NCBI RefSeq assembly: GCF_003067705.1
Contig: NZ_QANL01000004.1
Location: 434,001 to 498,000 of the forward strand
DNA from: Planctomonas deserti
GTDB taxonomy: Bacteria; Actinomycetota; Actinomycetes; Actinomycetales; Microbacteriaceae
Direction: 5' to 3'
Length of the DNA stretch: 64,000 nucleotides
Below, in pieces: positions 7,825 to 15,641 of the stretch. The position numbers and the translations under genes were made by a program. Each line of letters starts with the position of its first letter. Position 1 is the first letter of the stretch. The notes under the pieces were generated by a model that saw only the letters and a program-made list of their open reading frames with translations, was not told where the DNA came from and did no database searches.

Positions 7825-8709
7825 ATGGTCTCCCGTGTCACCACTTCGACGTTGATGACGTCGGCGCAGCGCAACCTGCAGGCGAGCATGACGCGCCTCG
7901 CGACGCTGCAGAGCCAGGCGTCGTCGCAGAAAGCCATCACCAAGCCCTCGGACGACCCGACCGGCACCGGCGACTCGCTGCGCGTGCGCGCCCAGCAGCG
8001 CGCCGCGGAGCAGTACGCCCGCAACGCCGACAACGGGAACGGCTGGCTCACCATGGGCGACGCCGCCCTCAGCGCGAGCGAGGGGATCCTGAACCGGGTG
8101 CGCGACCTCACGGTGCAGGGCGCGAACGATGCGACCCTCACCCCGGCGACCCGCGAGGCGATCGCCTCTGAGCTCGAGGGCCTGAAGACCGAGCTGCTCG
8201 GCCAGGCCAACACCCGGTACCAGGGCCGCTCCGTCTTCGCGGGCAACTCGGACGCGGGCTCGGCGTTCGCCGCGGACTTCAGCTTCAGCGGGGCCGCGGG
8301 TAGCGCGGTGCAGCGCCGCATCGGCGCCGACACCACCGTGCGGGTCGACGCCGACGGCGCCGCGCTGTTCGGCACCGGCGGCAGCTCCGCGTTCGCGCTC
8401 ATCGACCGCATCGCGGCCGACCTCCGCGGCGGGGTCAGCGTGAGCACCCACCTCGACGCCGTCGACGCCCGGCTGAACACCGTCATCGCCGGTCACGCCG
8501 AGCTCGGCACACGCCACGCACAGATCCTGAAGGCGGAGGAGACGCTGATGACCCTGTCCGGAACCCTGGAGGCCCAGAGAGCCGGCATCGAGGACGTCGA
8601 CCTCAGCAAGGTCATCCTCGACCTCAAGCTCCAGGAGGTCACCTACCAGTCCGCCCTCGCCGTAACCGCCCGTGTTCTCCAGCCGACCCTGATGGACTTC
8701 CTCTCGTGA
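7825..8709 (+). CDS. flgL: Flagellar hook-associated protein 3, FlgL
   Basis: A 294-residue protein with flagellin-like ends. The N-terminus has VTTSTLMTSAQRNLQASM and KAITKPSDDPTGTGDSL. The middle has the FlgL-type QGRSVFAGNSD. The C-terminal helix has EDVDLSKVILDLKLQEVTYQSAL. FlgL is the second junction protein, connecting FlgK to flagellin. Its ATG lies three bases after the flgK stop with GGGAAGG upstream. Its stop overlaps the fliW GTG (GTGA), so fliW is translationally coupled to it. Confidence 0.95.
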   Translation: MVSRVTTSTLMTSAQRNLQASMTRLATLQSQASSQKAITKPSDDPTGTGDSLRVRAQQRAAEQYARNADNGNGWLTMGDAALSASEGILNRVRDLTVQGANDATLTPATREAIASELEGLKTELLGQANTRYQGRSVFAGNSDAGSAFAADFSFSGAAGSAVQRRIGADTTVRVDADGAALFGTGGSSAFALIDRIAADLRGGVSVSTHLDAVDARLNTVIAGHAELGTRHAQILKAEETLMTLSGTLEAQRAGIEDVDLSKVILDLKLQEVTYQSALAVTARVLQPTLMDFLS

Positions 8710-9095
8710 ACCCTGTACTGACCTTCGTCGCCCCGCCGCCCGGACTCGCCCCGCTCGTCGACTTCTCGCTCGACAAGATCGACGGCGCAGACGGCCTCTA
8801 CGCCATGCACGCCCTGCACGCGGACCTCGACTCGGAGCTGCGCCTGTTCCTGCTCGACGCGCAGGTGCACCTGCCGGACTACGCGCCGATGCTCACGGAC
8901 GAGCAGTGCGCCGCGGTCGACGTCACGACGCCGGAGGACGCGATCGTCCTCGTGGTCGCGAACCCCGCCGCGGACGGCACGACCGTGAACCTGCTCGCGC
9001 CCATCGTGGTCAACGCGTCCACCGGGGCGAGCGCCCAGTTCATCCTCGAGGGCCAGAACTACTCCCTGCGCCAGGAGCTCCGCTCCGCCGCCTAG
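8706..9095 (+). CDS. fliW: Flagellar assembly factor FliW
   Basis: A 129-residue protein with the FliW fold pattern, including LFLLDAQVHLPDYAPMLTDEQ and DAIVLVVANPAADGTTVNLLAPIVVNASTGASAQFILEGQNYSLR. FliW binds flagellin and, in species that have it, antagonises the RNA-binding protein CsrA so that flagellin translation follows secretion. The GTG start at 8706 overlaps the flgL stop. In many genomes csrA follows directly; here the next 600 bases hold only repeats and no CsrA-like reading frame, so the partner must lie elsewhere or be absent. Confidence 0.92.
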   Translation: MNPVLTFVAPPPGLAPLVDFSLDKIDGADGLYAMHALHADLDSELRLFLLDAQVHLPDYAPMLTDEQCAAVDVTTPEDAIVLVVANPAADGTTVNLLAPIVVNASTGASAQFILEGQNYSLRQELRSAA

Positions 9096-9183
9096 TGCGG
9101 TGCCGCGGTCCGCGGTCCGCGATCCGCGATCCGCACGGCTCCTGACGGGTCGCTCCTGCAGCTAGCTCCCGAGACTGCTCCTT

Positions 9184-9265
9184 ACGCAATTCAGCAGATC
9201 CGGCCCCACCGTCGGCGTGTCCGCACCCGGAGACGGCGTGTCGCCCAGGATCTGCTGAATTGCGT
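9184..9265. repeat. Inverted-repeat element, 18-bp perfect arms
   Basis: ACGCAATTCAGCAGATCC (9184-9201) and its exact reverse complement (9248-9265) flank 46 bases with two copies of GGCGTGTC. A related element with the order AATTCAG, CGACACGCCG, CCGGGT lies at 52443-52513, so this is a dispersed family and not a single terminator. Confidence 0.8.
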
Positions 9266-9315
9266 CGGGTGGCCCGGCAGGTACAGCGACGGAAGGCACA
9301 TGTGCGATTCATCAC

Positions 9316-9372
9316 ACGGTCGCTGAGCTTGTCGAAGCGACGTGACGTCCCTTCGACAGGCTCAGGGACCGT
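9316..9372. repeat. Extragenic palindrome pair (GGTCxCTGAGC...GTCGAAG family)
   Basis: Two 25-base units in inverted orientation three bases apart: GGTCGCTGAGCTTGTCGAAG with CGACG, and its partner CTTCGACAGGCTCAGGGACC. Further copies lie at 23738 and 25338-25771. No coding frame or transposase is attached. Confidence 0.8.
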
Positions 9373-9514
9373 GGTGGCCGTACCAGAGGTCGGCTTCCGG
9401 CGCTACGACGGACGTGCCTCGCGCCCCTGATGCAGGCTCGTCCCGTACCGAACACAGGCTCCCTCACAGGCATCCCCGCGCTGTACGGGACCCGCCATCC
9501 GATCCGGGGCTCTG

Positions 9515-9597
9515 GAGCCTGTGTTGCATTTGGCCGAGCCTGTGCTGCGCGGTCGAGCCTGTGCTGCGTTCGGCCCAGCCTGTGTTGCGCGCCCGGC
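9515..9597. repeat. Four tandem ~20-bp units (GAGCCTGTGYTGCG)
   Basis: Units begin at 9515, 9536, 9555 and 9576 (periods 21, 19 and 21), each AGCCTGTGYTGC followed by a variable GGCC-rich tail. A single inverted copy (AACACAGGCTC) lies at 9451-9461. The period is close to two helical turns. Confidence 0.7.
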
Positions 9598-9702
9598 CCG
9601 TGTAGAAGGCCTAAAGACCAGGACGAATGAGGAACAACACGGATCACAAGAACCGACGACGGACCCGGACGCAAGCATCGCACCCGCAGGACGAGGAGCG
9701 GG

Positions 9703-10248
9703 TCAGCTGGCCTTGCTCGCCCGGCGGGCCGCCAGCTCGTCCATCGGGTCGACCGTCTCGGTGTTGAGCTCGACGAGGCTGGTCTCGACCTCGCGGAGGA
9801 CCTTGCCCACGGCGATGCCGAAGACGCCCTGGCCGCGGCTCACGAGGTCGATGACCTCGTCGTTCGAGGTGCAGAGGTACACGCTGGCGCCGTCGCTCAT
9901 GAGCGTCGTCTGGGCCAGGTCGTTGACGCCGGCCTCGCGCAGCTGGTTCACGGCGGTGCGGATCTGCTGAAGGGAGATGCCCGTGTCGAGGAGACGCTTC
10001 ACGAGCTTGAGCACGAGGATGTCGCGGAAGCCGTAGAGGCGCTGCGAGCCGGATCCGGCGGCACCGCGGACGGTCGGCTCGACGAGCCCCGTGCGCGCCC
10101 AGTAGTCGAGCTGGCGGTAGCTGATGCCGGCGGCGCGAGCGGCGACCGCACCGCGATAGCCGGCGTTCGCGTCCATCTCGGGCAGACCGTCGGTGAACAG
10201 CAGACCGAGGTCGTAACGCGCTCCGTCGTTACGGCTGAGTTCACTCAT
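9703..10248 (-). CDS. MerR-family transcriptional regulator (second MerR gene of the garA/ftsR block)
   Basis: A 181-residue regulator. The MerR-type winged helix is at about residues 28-95: GYRGAVAARAAGISYRQLDYWARTGLVEPT, then SQRLYGFRDILVLKLVKRLLDTGISLQQIR. The C-terminal half is a small dimerisation or effector domain ending in an Ala/Arg-rich tail. In mycobacteria the equivalent gene sits next to garA and ftsR, as here. The target regulon is not known from sequence. ATG 10248 is preceded by AAAGG and by a 9-bp perfect palindrome (10267-10288) that may be an autoregulatory site. Confidence 0.88.
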   Translation of the reverse strand: MSELSRNDGARYDLGLLFTDGLPEMDANAGYRGAVAARAAGISYRQLDYWARTGLVEPTVRGAAGSGSQRLYGFRDILVLKLVKRLLDTGISLQQIRTAVNQLREAGVNDLAQTTLMSDGASVYLCTSNDEVIDLVSRGQGVFGIAVGKVLREVETSLVELNTETVDPMDELAARRASKAS

Positions 10249-10266
10249 CGGACTGCCTTTCACCCT

Positions 10267-10288
10267 TTCGGCCGGTATCCCGGCCGAA
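10267..10288. promoter_or_regulatory. Perfect 9-bp palindrome before the MerR-like gene
   Basis: TTCGGCCGG, 4 nt, CCGGCCGAA, in the 138-base gap between ftsR and the MerR-like gene. On the minus strand a TTGACG lies just upstream and GATACC falls inside the palindrome at 16-nt spacing, so it could be an operator overlapping a promoter. A simple hairpin is the alternative. Confidence 0.5.
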
Positions 10289-10386
10289 CCAACTCCGTCA
10301 AAGGTACCGACGACGACGGTCGCCCCGAGGGACATTCGACCGAAGCCCCCGGCGTGTCGGATGTCGGAGGGAGGTTTCAAATCAGT

Positions 10387-11106
10387 CTACTGGGCCAGGC
10401 GTCCGAGAGCGGATCGAATGAGGCTGCCGCGGACCACCTCGAGCTGGTTCGCGATCTCCTTGGCGCGCTCCGCGACGGCCGCCTTGCTCGACGCGTCGCG
10501 CCTGCGGGCGAGCGGCGCGAGGGCGCTCTCGATGAGACCGAGCTCGCGTTCCGTGGCTGCGCGGAAGCCGCGCAGGTGCCGGGGCTCGATGCCGCAGCGC
10601 TGCAGCTCCACGAGGGCGCGCAGCACCGCGAGCGTGTCGTCGCCGTAGACCTCGGCGGGCACGATCACGGACGCGGACACGGCGTCGTTCAGCAGCATGG
10701 GCGACGCACCGGCCTCGCGGATCAGCTCCTCGCGATTGAAGCGGCGCTCCTGGGACAGCATGGACGGCCGCGGCCCGGCGGCGGCACCGGCGCCCGCGCC
10801 CGCGCCGGGGAACTCGGGCGTGCGGCCCGCGTCGACGTCGTGCAGGTACTCGCGGATGACCTTGAGCGGCAGGTAGTGATCCCGCTGCATGGAGAGGATG
10901 AGGCGCAGCCGGTCTACGTCCGCGGCGCAGAACTTGCGGTACCCGGACTCCGTACGCGCCGGGGACACGAGCTTCTGCTCCTCGAGGAAGCGCAGCTTGG
11001 AGGGCGTGAGGTCAGGGAACTCTGGCGTGAGGCGGGCGAGCACCTGACCGATGCTGAGCAGCGGCGCCGGCGCGGGCAGCCTCGCCGCGGCGGAGGACGC
11101 TGCCAC
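10387..11106 (-). CDS. ftsR: MerR-like cell-division regulator FtsR
   Basis: A 239-residue protein. The N-terminal DNA-binding domain (about residues 16-85) has LLSIGQVLARLTPEFPDLTPSKLRFLEEQKLVSP and then SGYRKFCAADVDRLRLILSMQRDHYLPLKVIREYL, the FtsR/Rv1828 pattern. A Gly/Ala-rich linker (about residues 96-112) separates it from a helical C-terminal domain. FtsR homologues activate ftsZ and other division genes in corynebacteria. The GTG start at 11106 shares one base with the garA stop (TAGTG), so the two are co-translated. The pairing garA-ftsR is conserved across Actinomycetota. Confidence 0.88.
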   Translation of the reverse strand: MAASSAAARLPAPAPLLSIGQVLARLTPEFPDLTPSKLRFLEEQKLVSPARTESGYRKFCAADVDRLRLILSMQRDHYLPLKVIREYLHDVDAGRTPEFPGAGAGAGAAAGPRPSMLSQERRFNREELIREAGASPMLLNDAVSASVIVPAEVYGDDTLAVLRALVELQRCGIEPRHLRGFRAATERELGLIESALAPLARRRDASSKAAVAERAKEIANQLEVVRGSLIRSALGRLAQ

Positions 11107-11618
11107 TACTTGCTCAGCGAGCGCGCGAGGTCGAGCCGCGACGCGTAGAAGGTGAGGCGGAACTTGCCCACCTGCACCTCCGCCCCGTCGCTGAGCAGCG
11201 CCGTGTCTATGCGGACGCCGTCGAAGTACGTGCCGTTGAGGGAGCCGAGGTCCTTGACCTGGAACGAGGTGCCGTTGCGCAGGAACTGCGCGTGCCTGCG
11301 CGACACCGTGACGTCGTCGAGGAAGATGTCGGCATCCGGGTGGCGACCCACAGTGGTCACGTCGGCGTCGAGGAGGAAGCGCGCGCCGGCGTTCGGGCCG
11401 CGGCGCACCACGAGCAGGGCGGAGCCGGACGGGAGGCTGCCGACCGCCTCGCGCTCCTCCGCGGAGACGCTCGAGTCGATGGCGGCGAGCTGGGCGGCGA
11501 GGTCGTCACTGAACGTCGCGGTGGTGTCAGTGCTGCTGTACTCCGGCCGCTGCTCGGGAATTCCGCCTAGGGGAATCCGACCATCTTCCGGGGTGCCATC
11601 GAGACCGCGGTCATCCAT
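11106..11618 (-). CDS. garA: FHA-domain signalling protein GarA/OdhI
   Basis: A 170-residue protein with an FHA domain at about residues 65-150: SALLVVRRGPNAGARFLLD, VGRHPDADIFLDDVTVSRRHAQF and LGSLNGTYFDGVRID. The N-terminal tail has TDTTATF (Thr32-Thr33), matching the ETTSVF site phosphorylated by PknB/PknG in GarA. By analogy, unphosphorylated protein inhibits 2-oxoglutarate dehydrogenase and regulates glutamate metabolism, and phosphorylation makes the FHA domain bind its own tail. Ser after the Thr pair is Ala here. Strong ribosome site GAGGAGGT before ATG 11618. Confidence 0.93.
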   Translation of the reverse strand: MDDRGLDGTPEDGRIPLGGIPEQRPEYSSTDTTATFSDDLAAQLAAIDSSVSAEEREAVGSLPSGSALLVVRRGPNAGARFLLDADVTTVGRHPDADIFLDDVTVSRRHAQFLRNGTSFQVKDLGSLNGTYFDGVRIDTALLSDGAEVQVGKFRLTFYASRLDLARSLSK

Positions 11619-11641
11619 GCCCGTACCTCCTCATTAGCCCT

Positions 11642-12247
11642 TTAGCGTATCCGATCGGGGCGGGCGTTCGCCCCGCCGTCGCGGAGAAGACGGCCCGTCT
11701 GGATGGCGTAGAGAATCCCCGCCCACCAGTACAGGAAGGCTCCCCAGAGAGCGAACGCCCAGCCGATCGGGTCGGTGAACGGGGCGACGGCGGGGAGCGC
11801 CTGTCCGAGCACGATCATAGGGAGGGAGTAGAACAAACAAAAGGTGGCGATCTTGCCGAGCCGGTGCACGGGTAACGGACCGTAACCGTGGTTGACGAGG
11901 ACGATCCCGACGACGATCAGGAACACGTCCCTGGACACGATCAGGGCGGCAAGCCACCACGGCAGGATGTCCCGCGCCGCGAGCCCGAGAAGGCAGGCGA
12001 GCATGAACAGACGATCGGCCGCGGGATCGAGGAGCTGCCCGAGCCTCGTGATCTGATCGAACCGGCGCGCGATGAATCCGTCGAGAAGGTCGGTGAAGGT
12101 CGCGACGGCGAGCACGACGAGCGCGAGCACGTCGTCACCGCGGAGCAGGAGCCACATGAAGACGGGCACCAGGGCGAGCCGGGCGAGGCTCAGCAGGTTG
12201 GGCACGGTGAGCAGGCGACTGGTCCCGGAGCGGCCGGCGGTGTCCAC
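11642..12247 (-). CDS. CDP-alcohol phosphatidyltransferase (PgsA-like membrane enzyme)
   Basis: A 201-residue membrane protein with the CDP-alcohol phosphotransferase motif near residues 56-82: DLLDGFIARRFD, then GQLLDPAADR, i.e. D-G-x2-A-R-x8-G-x3-D-x3-D. Four to six hydrophobic segments follow. It should transfer a phosphatidyl group from CDP-diacylglycerol to an alcohol, making phosphatidylglycerol phosphate or a related phospholipid. The alcohol cannot be read from sequence. It lies 24 bases upstream of garA, a position where mycobacteria carry pgsA2. The start is GTG 12247. Confidence 0.85.
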   Translation of the reverse strand: MDTAGRSGTSRLLTVPNLLSLARLALVPVFMWLLLRGDDVLALVVLAVATFTDLLDGFIARRFDQITRLGQLLDPAADRLFMLACLLGLAARDILPWWLAALIVSRDVFLIVVGIVLVNHGYGPLPVHRLGKIATFCLFYSLPMIVLGQALPAVAPFTDPIGWAFALWGAFLYWWAGILYAIQTGRLLRDGGANARPDRIR

Positions 12248-12403
12248 GCGGCGAGTCTATCGACCGCCCCCGCGCTGCCCCGGCGCGTCCCCCGGCGCCG
12301 CGGCGGGCACCGGACGGGGGTGGGATGGGCGCGGCGGGCCCTCCTCGCGCTCTCCTCACGGGATGCCCCGCCGGATGTCGGTGGTGTCGTGCCACCATCG
12401 AGC

Positions 12404-13474
12404 ATGCGTCACTTCATCATCCCCCCGTACCTTCTCGCCCACCTCGCCGACTCGGCCGGCGACCGGTTCCCGAGGGCCGCCGAGGCCGCACGGCAGGCCC
12501 TCCGGAACGACGAACCCGTGCGCCTCGCGCGTGCCGCCCACCCTCGCTATCCGGACTTCGGCGAGGGCACGCCCCGCACGGCGTTCGCCCGGGAGCCGCG
12601 CGGCCCGCAGCGCACCATCTACGACGCCCGCAACGCCGAGGAGCTCCCCGGCCACCGGGTGCGGGCCGAGGGCGAGCCGGAGGTCGTGGAGGACGATGCC
12701 GCGAACGAGGGGTACGACGGTCTCGGCGAGACCTACGCCATGTTCGCGGAGGCGTTCGGCCGGGCGTCCATCGACGACCGCGAGCTGCCGTTGCACGCGA
12801 CGGTGCACTACGGCCGGGAGTACGACAATGCGTTCTGGGACGGGGAGCGCATGGTCTTCGGTGACGGCGACGGCGAGGTCTTCACGCGCTTCACGGCCTC
12901 GATCAGCGTCATCGGGCACGAGCTCGGCCACGGGGTCACGCAGGCCACCGCCAACCTCGAGTACCAGGGCCAGGCCGGCGCGCTCAACGAGTCGCTGTCC
13001 GACGTGTTCGGCGCGCTCGTGGAGCAGCACTCCCGGGGGCAGGACGCGGCCACCGCGACCTGGCTGATCGGCGCCGAGCTGTTCACGGACGCGGTCGAGG
13101 GGGTGGCGCTGCGCTCGATGAAGGAGCCGGGAAGCGCGTACGACGACGACCTGCTCGGCAAGGACCCGCAGCCGGGGCACATGGACGACTTCGTGGTGAC
13201 GACGGAGGATTATGGCGGGGTGCACATCAACTCCGGCATCCCGAACCGCGCGTTCGTGCTCACGGCGACGGCCATCGGCGGCTCGGCCTGGGAAGCACCC
13301 GGCCGGATCTGGTACGAGACCCTCACAGGCGGGTCACTCACCGAGACCAGCGACTTCGAAACCTTCGCCACGGCGACGGTCGCCACGGCGACTCGCCTCT
13401 TCGGGGCCGAGTCGCCCGAACGGGCGGCGGTCGTGGACGCGTGGGCGACCGTCGGGGTGCCGGTGACGGAATGA
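12404..13474 (+). CDS. Protealysin-like M4 metalloprotease (thermolysin family)
   Basis: A 356-residue zinc protease without a signal peptide. The N-terminus MRHFIIPPYLL carries the IPPY.L motif of the short protealysin-type propeptide. The active site HELGH is at about residues 172-176, the third zinc ligand Glu in NESLSDVFG and the catalytic His in GGVHINSGIPNRAF. Length and the short propeptide fit protealysin-like peptidases rather than secreted thermolysins. The stop overlaps the start of the next gene, an emfourin-like inhibitor, as ATGA. The ATG at 12404 was chosen because the propeptide motif starts there. Confidence 0.92.
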   Translation: MRHFIIPPYLLAHLADSAGDRFPRAAEAARQALRNDEPVRLARAAHPRYPDFGEGTPRTAFAREPRGPQRTIYDARNAEELPGHRVRAEGEPEVVEDDAANEGYDGLGETYAMFAEAFGRASIDDRELPLHATVHYGREYDNAFWDGERMVFGDGDGEVFTRFTASISVIGHELGHGVTQATANLEYQGQAGALNESLSDVFGALVEQHSRGQDAATATWLIGAELFTDAVEGVALRSMKEPGSAYDDDLLGKDPQPGHMDDFVVTTEDYGGVHINSGIPNRAFVLTATAIGGSAWEAPGRIWYETLTGGSLTETSDFETFATATVATATRLFGAESPERAAVVDAWATVGVPVTE

Positions 13475-13884
13475 GGGTCGTCGTCGCGCGCAGCGGCGGG
13501 GTGACGGGCATCGCCGTGCGATGGGTCGTCGATCTCGGCGAGGGTCCGGAGTACTCCGACTGGATCGTGCTCATCGAGGCCTGCCCGTGGGACGACGAAC
13601 CGGATGATCCGCCCGCGCCCGACCGCTTCCTCTACCTCATCCGCGCCAACGGACGGCGGGTGACGCTGCCGGAGCAGCGCGTGCAGGGTCCGTGGCGCGA
13701 GCTCGTCGACCGGGTGCGGGCCGTGGGCACGCCGGAGCGCGGGCGCGCTCTGCCGCCGCTCGACGACCTCGACGCCACAGACGACCTGGACACCGCGGAC
13801 AACGCGGACACGACGGACGACGCAGCCCGTACGCGCGGCGACGACCGGCCGAACGGGCCGAGGGGATCCGACGGGCCGGCCTGA
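13471..13884 (+). CDS. Emfourin-like protein inhibitor of the adjacent M4 protease
   Basis: A 137-residue protein beginning MRVVVARSGGVTGIAVRW, which matches the N-terminal pattern of emfourin (a basic strand, SGG-x-G-I). The PDRFLYLIRANGRRVTLPEQ segment at about residues 52-70 is also typical. Emfourins are slow-binding protein inhibitors encoded next to protealysins. Here the genes overlap by four bases, so enzyme and inhibitor are made together. Residues about 98-137 form an Asp/Thr-rich tail (DDLDATDDLDTADNADTTDD) not expected in the core family. Identification is from pattern and context. Confidence 0.82.
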   Translation: MRVVVARSGGVTGIAVRWVVDLGEGPEYSDWIVLIEACPWDDEPDDPPAPDRFLYLIRANGRRVTLPEQRVQGPWRELVDRVRAVGTPERGRALPPLDDLDATDDLDTADNADTTDDAARTRGDDRPNGPRGSDGPA

Positions 13885-13888
13885 GCCG

Positions 13889-14209
13889 TCAGGCCAGGAG
13901 GGTGAACGCGCTGGCGCTCAGCGTCTCCGCGTCATCCGGGCACAGGTACTCGTAGCCGCCGGGGCGCCCGAGGAACTCCGCGAGCGCGCTCGACAGCACG
14001 TCGTGGGCCGAGAGGTGCGTCGGCGAGTCGTACCGCGTCACCTCGTAGCGGCCGTCGCGGAGCTCGACGAAGCCGAGCAGTCCGATGCCGGCACGGCCGT
14101 CGAGTCGCCGGTCGGCGACCCGCCAAGTCGTCGGGGAGGTCGGGGTGATTCTCAGGTCGTCGGCTTTGGGGGTGGGGTGTTCTCGGGTACGCACGGGGGT
14201 CCTTCGCAT
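13889..14209 (-). CDS. Hypothetical protein, 106 residues
   Basis: Not recognised. It has a basic, Pro-rich N-terminus of about 20 residues, then a compact region with alternating beta-like segments (WRVADRRL, GLLGFVELRDGRYEVTRYDS) and a C-terminal helix (AHDVLSSALAEFLGRP). No signal peptide or membrane segment. It ends four bases from the emfourin-like gene, tail to tail. The codon use fits the neighbouring genes. Function is unknown. The ATG at 14209 is the first plausible start. Confidence 0.6.
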   Translation of the reverse strand: MRRTPVRTREHPTPKADDLRITPTSPTTWRVADRRLDGRAGIGLLGFVELRDGRYEVTRYDSPTHLSAHDVLSSALAEFLGRPGGYEYLCPDDAETLSASAFTLLA

Positions 14210-14350
14210 TCGGGTGTGAAGTACTGACGACGGTGCGCCTGGGTGAACGCGTGTCGCGGGGTGATGCTGTGGTGGGGGTGGTGCCGTACTGCTGTGGTGC
14301 TGTCGTGCTGCGCTTGGGTAAGCGATCGGCGCGCGGGTACGCGCCGAGAT

Positions 14351-14740
14351 CTAACCGCGGCTCTGCCGCGTCTTGCGGTCGTTCGCCTTGCGGATCGCGT
14401 CGACCAGGTCGCCCTTCGTCATCGAGGAGCGGCCGGGGACGTCGAGCTTCTTGGCGAGGTCGTACAGGTGCTTCTTCGACGCGTTCGCGTCGACCCCGCC
14501 CTCCGTGTCGGCGGAGGGATCCCCCGCCGCGCGGGCATCCGAGGGGCCGGATTTCTCCTTGGCCTCCCAGTGGTCCCCCACCTTCTCGTACGAGTGCTTC
14601 AGCGCGGCGAAGGCGGTGCGGTGGGCCCGCTCCCCCTCGCCGTACGTCTTCACGGCAGAGTCGTGGGCTTCGGACCAGATCGCCTGAGCGTGCTGGGGCG
14701 ACCGCCGGATGGTATCCGGGATCTCCTCAGTGCTCGGCAT
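14351..14740 (-). CDS. ChaB-family protein with a C-terminal Rho-N/SAP-like domain
   Basis: A 129-residue protein. Residues 1-60 match ChaB: IPDTIRRSPQHAQAIWSEAHDSAVKTYGEGERAHRTAFAALKHSYEK. ChaB proteins are small, and their role (linked by name to a cation regulator) remains unclear. After a low-complexity linker, residues about 93-125 (SKKHLYDLAKKLDVPGRSSMTKGDLVDAIRKAN) form a helix-extended-helix resembling Rho-N or SAP nucleic-acid-binding domains. This two-domain form is typical of Actinomycetota. Ribosome site GGAGGA lies before ATG 14740. Confidence 0.85.
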   Translation of the reverse strand: MPSTEEIPDTIRRSPQHAQAIWSEAHDSAVKTYGEGERAHRTAFAALKHSYEKVGDHWEAKEKSGPSDARAAGDPSADTEGGVDANASKKHLYDLAKKLDVPGRSSMTKGDLVDAIRKANDRKTRQSRG

Positions 14741-14904
14741 GTGTCCTCCACCTGGGGAACTAGGGTGACCCCGAATCTACACTGGCGTGTCGCGGCGGCG
14801 CGACTGTTACGGGCGTATTGCGCCGCCGCGGCGCGGCCCCCTTTCGGGCCGGCGCCGCGACGGGCGCGGTGCCCGAAGGCCGGGCGACGCGCGCCGGACC
14901 GGCG

Positions 14905-15534
14905 TCAGCGCTGCGCCGCGGCCCCGGCGAGCAGCGACGCGAAGTCGAGCCCGGCGCCGAGCGGGTCCGGCGTCGACGTGCGGCGGGAGCGGGAGACGAG
15001 GTCCGCGAGCTCCCCCGCCGCGCGCTCGATGCGGCGCTCCAGGCCGTTGCCGCCCTCGGATCCGGCACCCCAGTCCGAGGACGCCGCGAACACGCCCGTG
15101 GGCGTGACGACGGCGTGCAGGTAGCTGAAGAGCGGCCGCAGCGCATGGTCAAGCACGAGCGAGTGCCGCTCGCTGCCCCCGGTCGCCGCGATCAGCACCG
15201 GCACCCCCTCCAGCGCGCCGAGCTCGACGACGTCGAGGAACGACTTGAAAAGGCCGCTGTAGCTGCCGTTGAAGACGGGCGTCACGGCGATGATGCCGTC
15301 GGCGCCGGTCACCGCGTCGAGGGCCCTCCGGAGGGCGGGGCTGGGGAAGCCCGTGAGCAGGTTGTTCGTCACGTCCTGAGCGACCTCGCGAACCTCGACG
15401 TGCTCGACGACGGCCTGCACCCCCTGGGCGCTCAGCCGGTCGACGGCCGCTGCCGCGAGCCGGTCGGCCAGCAGCCGGGTGGACGAGGGAACGCCGAGGC
15501 CGGCGGAGACGACGGCGATGGTCCGGGTGGTCAT
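14905..15534 (-). CDS. NAD(P)H-dependent FMN reductase (flavodoxin-fold, CE1759 type)
   Basis: A 209-residue flavodoxin-like protein. The N-terminal phosphate-binding turn is SAGLGVPSSTRLLADRLA, and the FMN-binding loop is TPVFNGSYSGLFKSFLDVVE at about residues 85-105. The segment VPVLIAATGGSERHSLVLDHALRPLFSYL follows the NADPH-dependent FMN reductase pattern. The product reduces FMN with NAD(P)H in the cytoplasm and may supply a two-component monooxygenase or act in redox defence. No partner gene lies beside it. The downstream 160 bases toward chaB hold only GC-rich sequence with a possible hairpin. Confidence 0.88.
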   Translation of the reverse strand: MTTRTIAVVSAGLGVPSSTRLLADRLAAAAVDRLSAQGVQAVVEHVEVREVAQDVTNNLLTGFPSPALRRALDAVTGADGIIAVTPVFNGSYSGLFKSFLDVVELGALEGVPVLIAATGGSERHSLVLDHALRPLFSYLHAVVTPTGVFAASSDWGAGSEGGNGLERRIERAAGELADLVSRSRRTSTPDPLGAGLDFASLLAGAAAQR

Positions 15535-15641
15535 GTTTCTCTTCTTCCTCTATGCGTTTGCATACAGGTGGGAGAACGCTGCCGGACGGAATCTATTCCC
15601 GGCGCCCGCCGCCTCGGGCCCCTCAGGCCGCCTTAGGTCCC

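Larger units (their letters stand above)
9096..9702. other. Repeat-rich intergenic region without a gene
   Basis: About 600 bases between fliW and the MerR-like gene (which converge on it) hold no convincing coding frame. It contains an 82-base inverted-repeat element (9184-9265), a pair of inverted 25-mers (9316-9372), a GTCCCGTAC/GTACGGGAC inverted repeat (9440-9448 and 9483-9491) and four tandem GAGCCTGTG units (9515-9597). Short GC-rich direct repeats (GGTCCGCGGTCCGCGATCCG type) follow the fliW stop. Confidence 0.7.

Noticed and set aside
9342-9683. Small genes in the gap after fliW
   Set aside because: All frames there run through repeats, have unlikely composition (Arg, Ser, Pro) and lack ribosome sites.
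15551-15564. Operator TATGC-N4-GCATA upstream of the FMN reductase gene
   Set aside because: A single short palindrome without a linked regulator or second copy in the window; chance occurrence is plausible.
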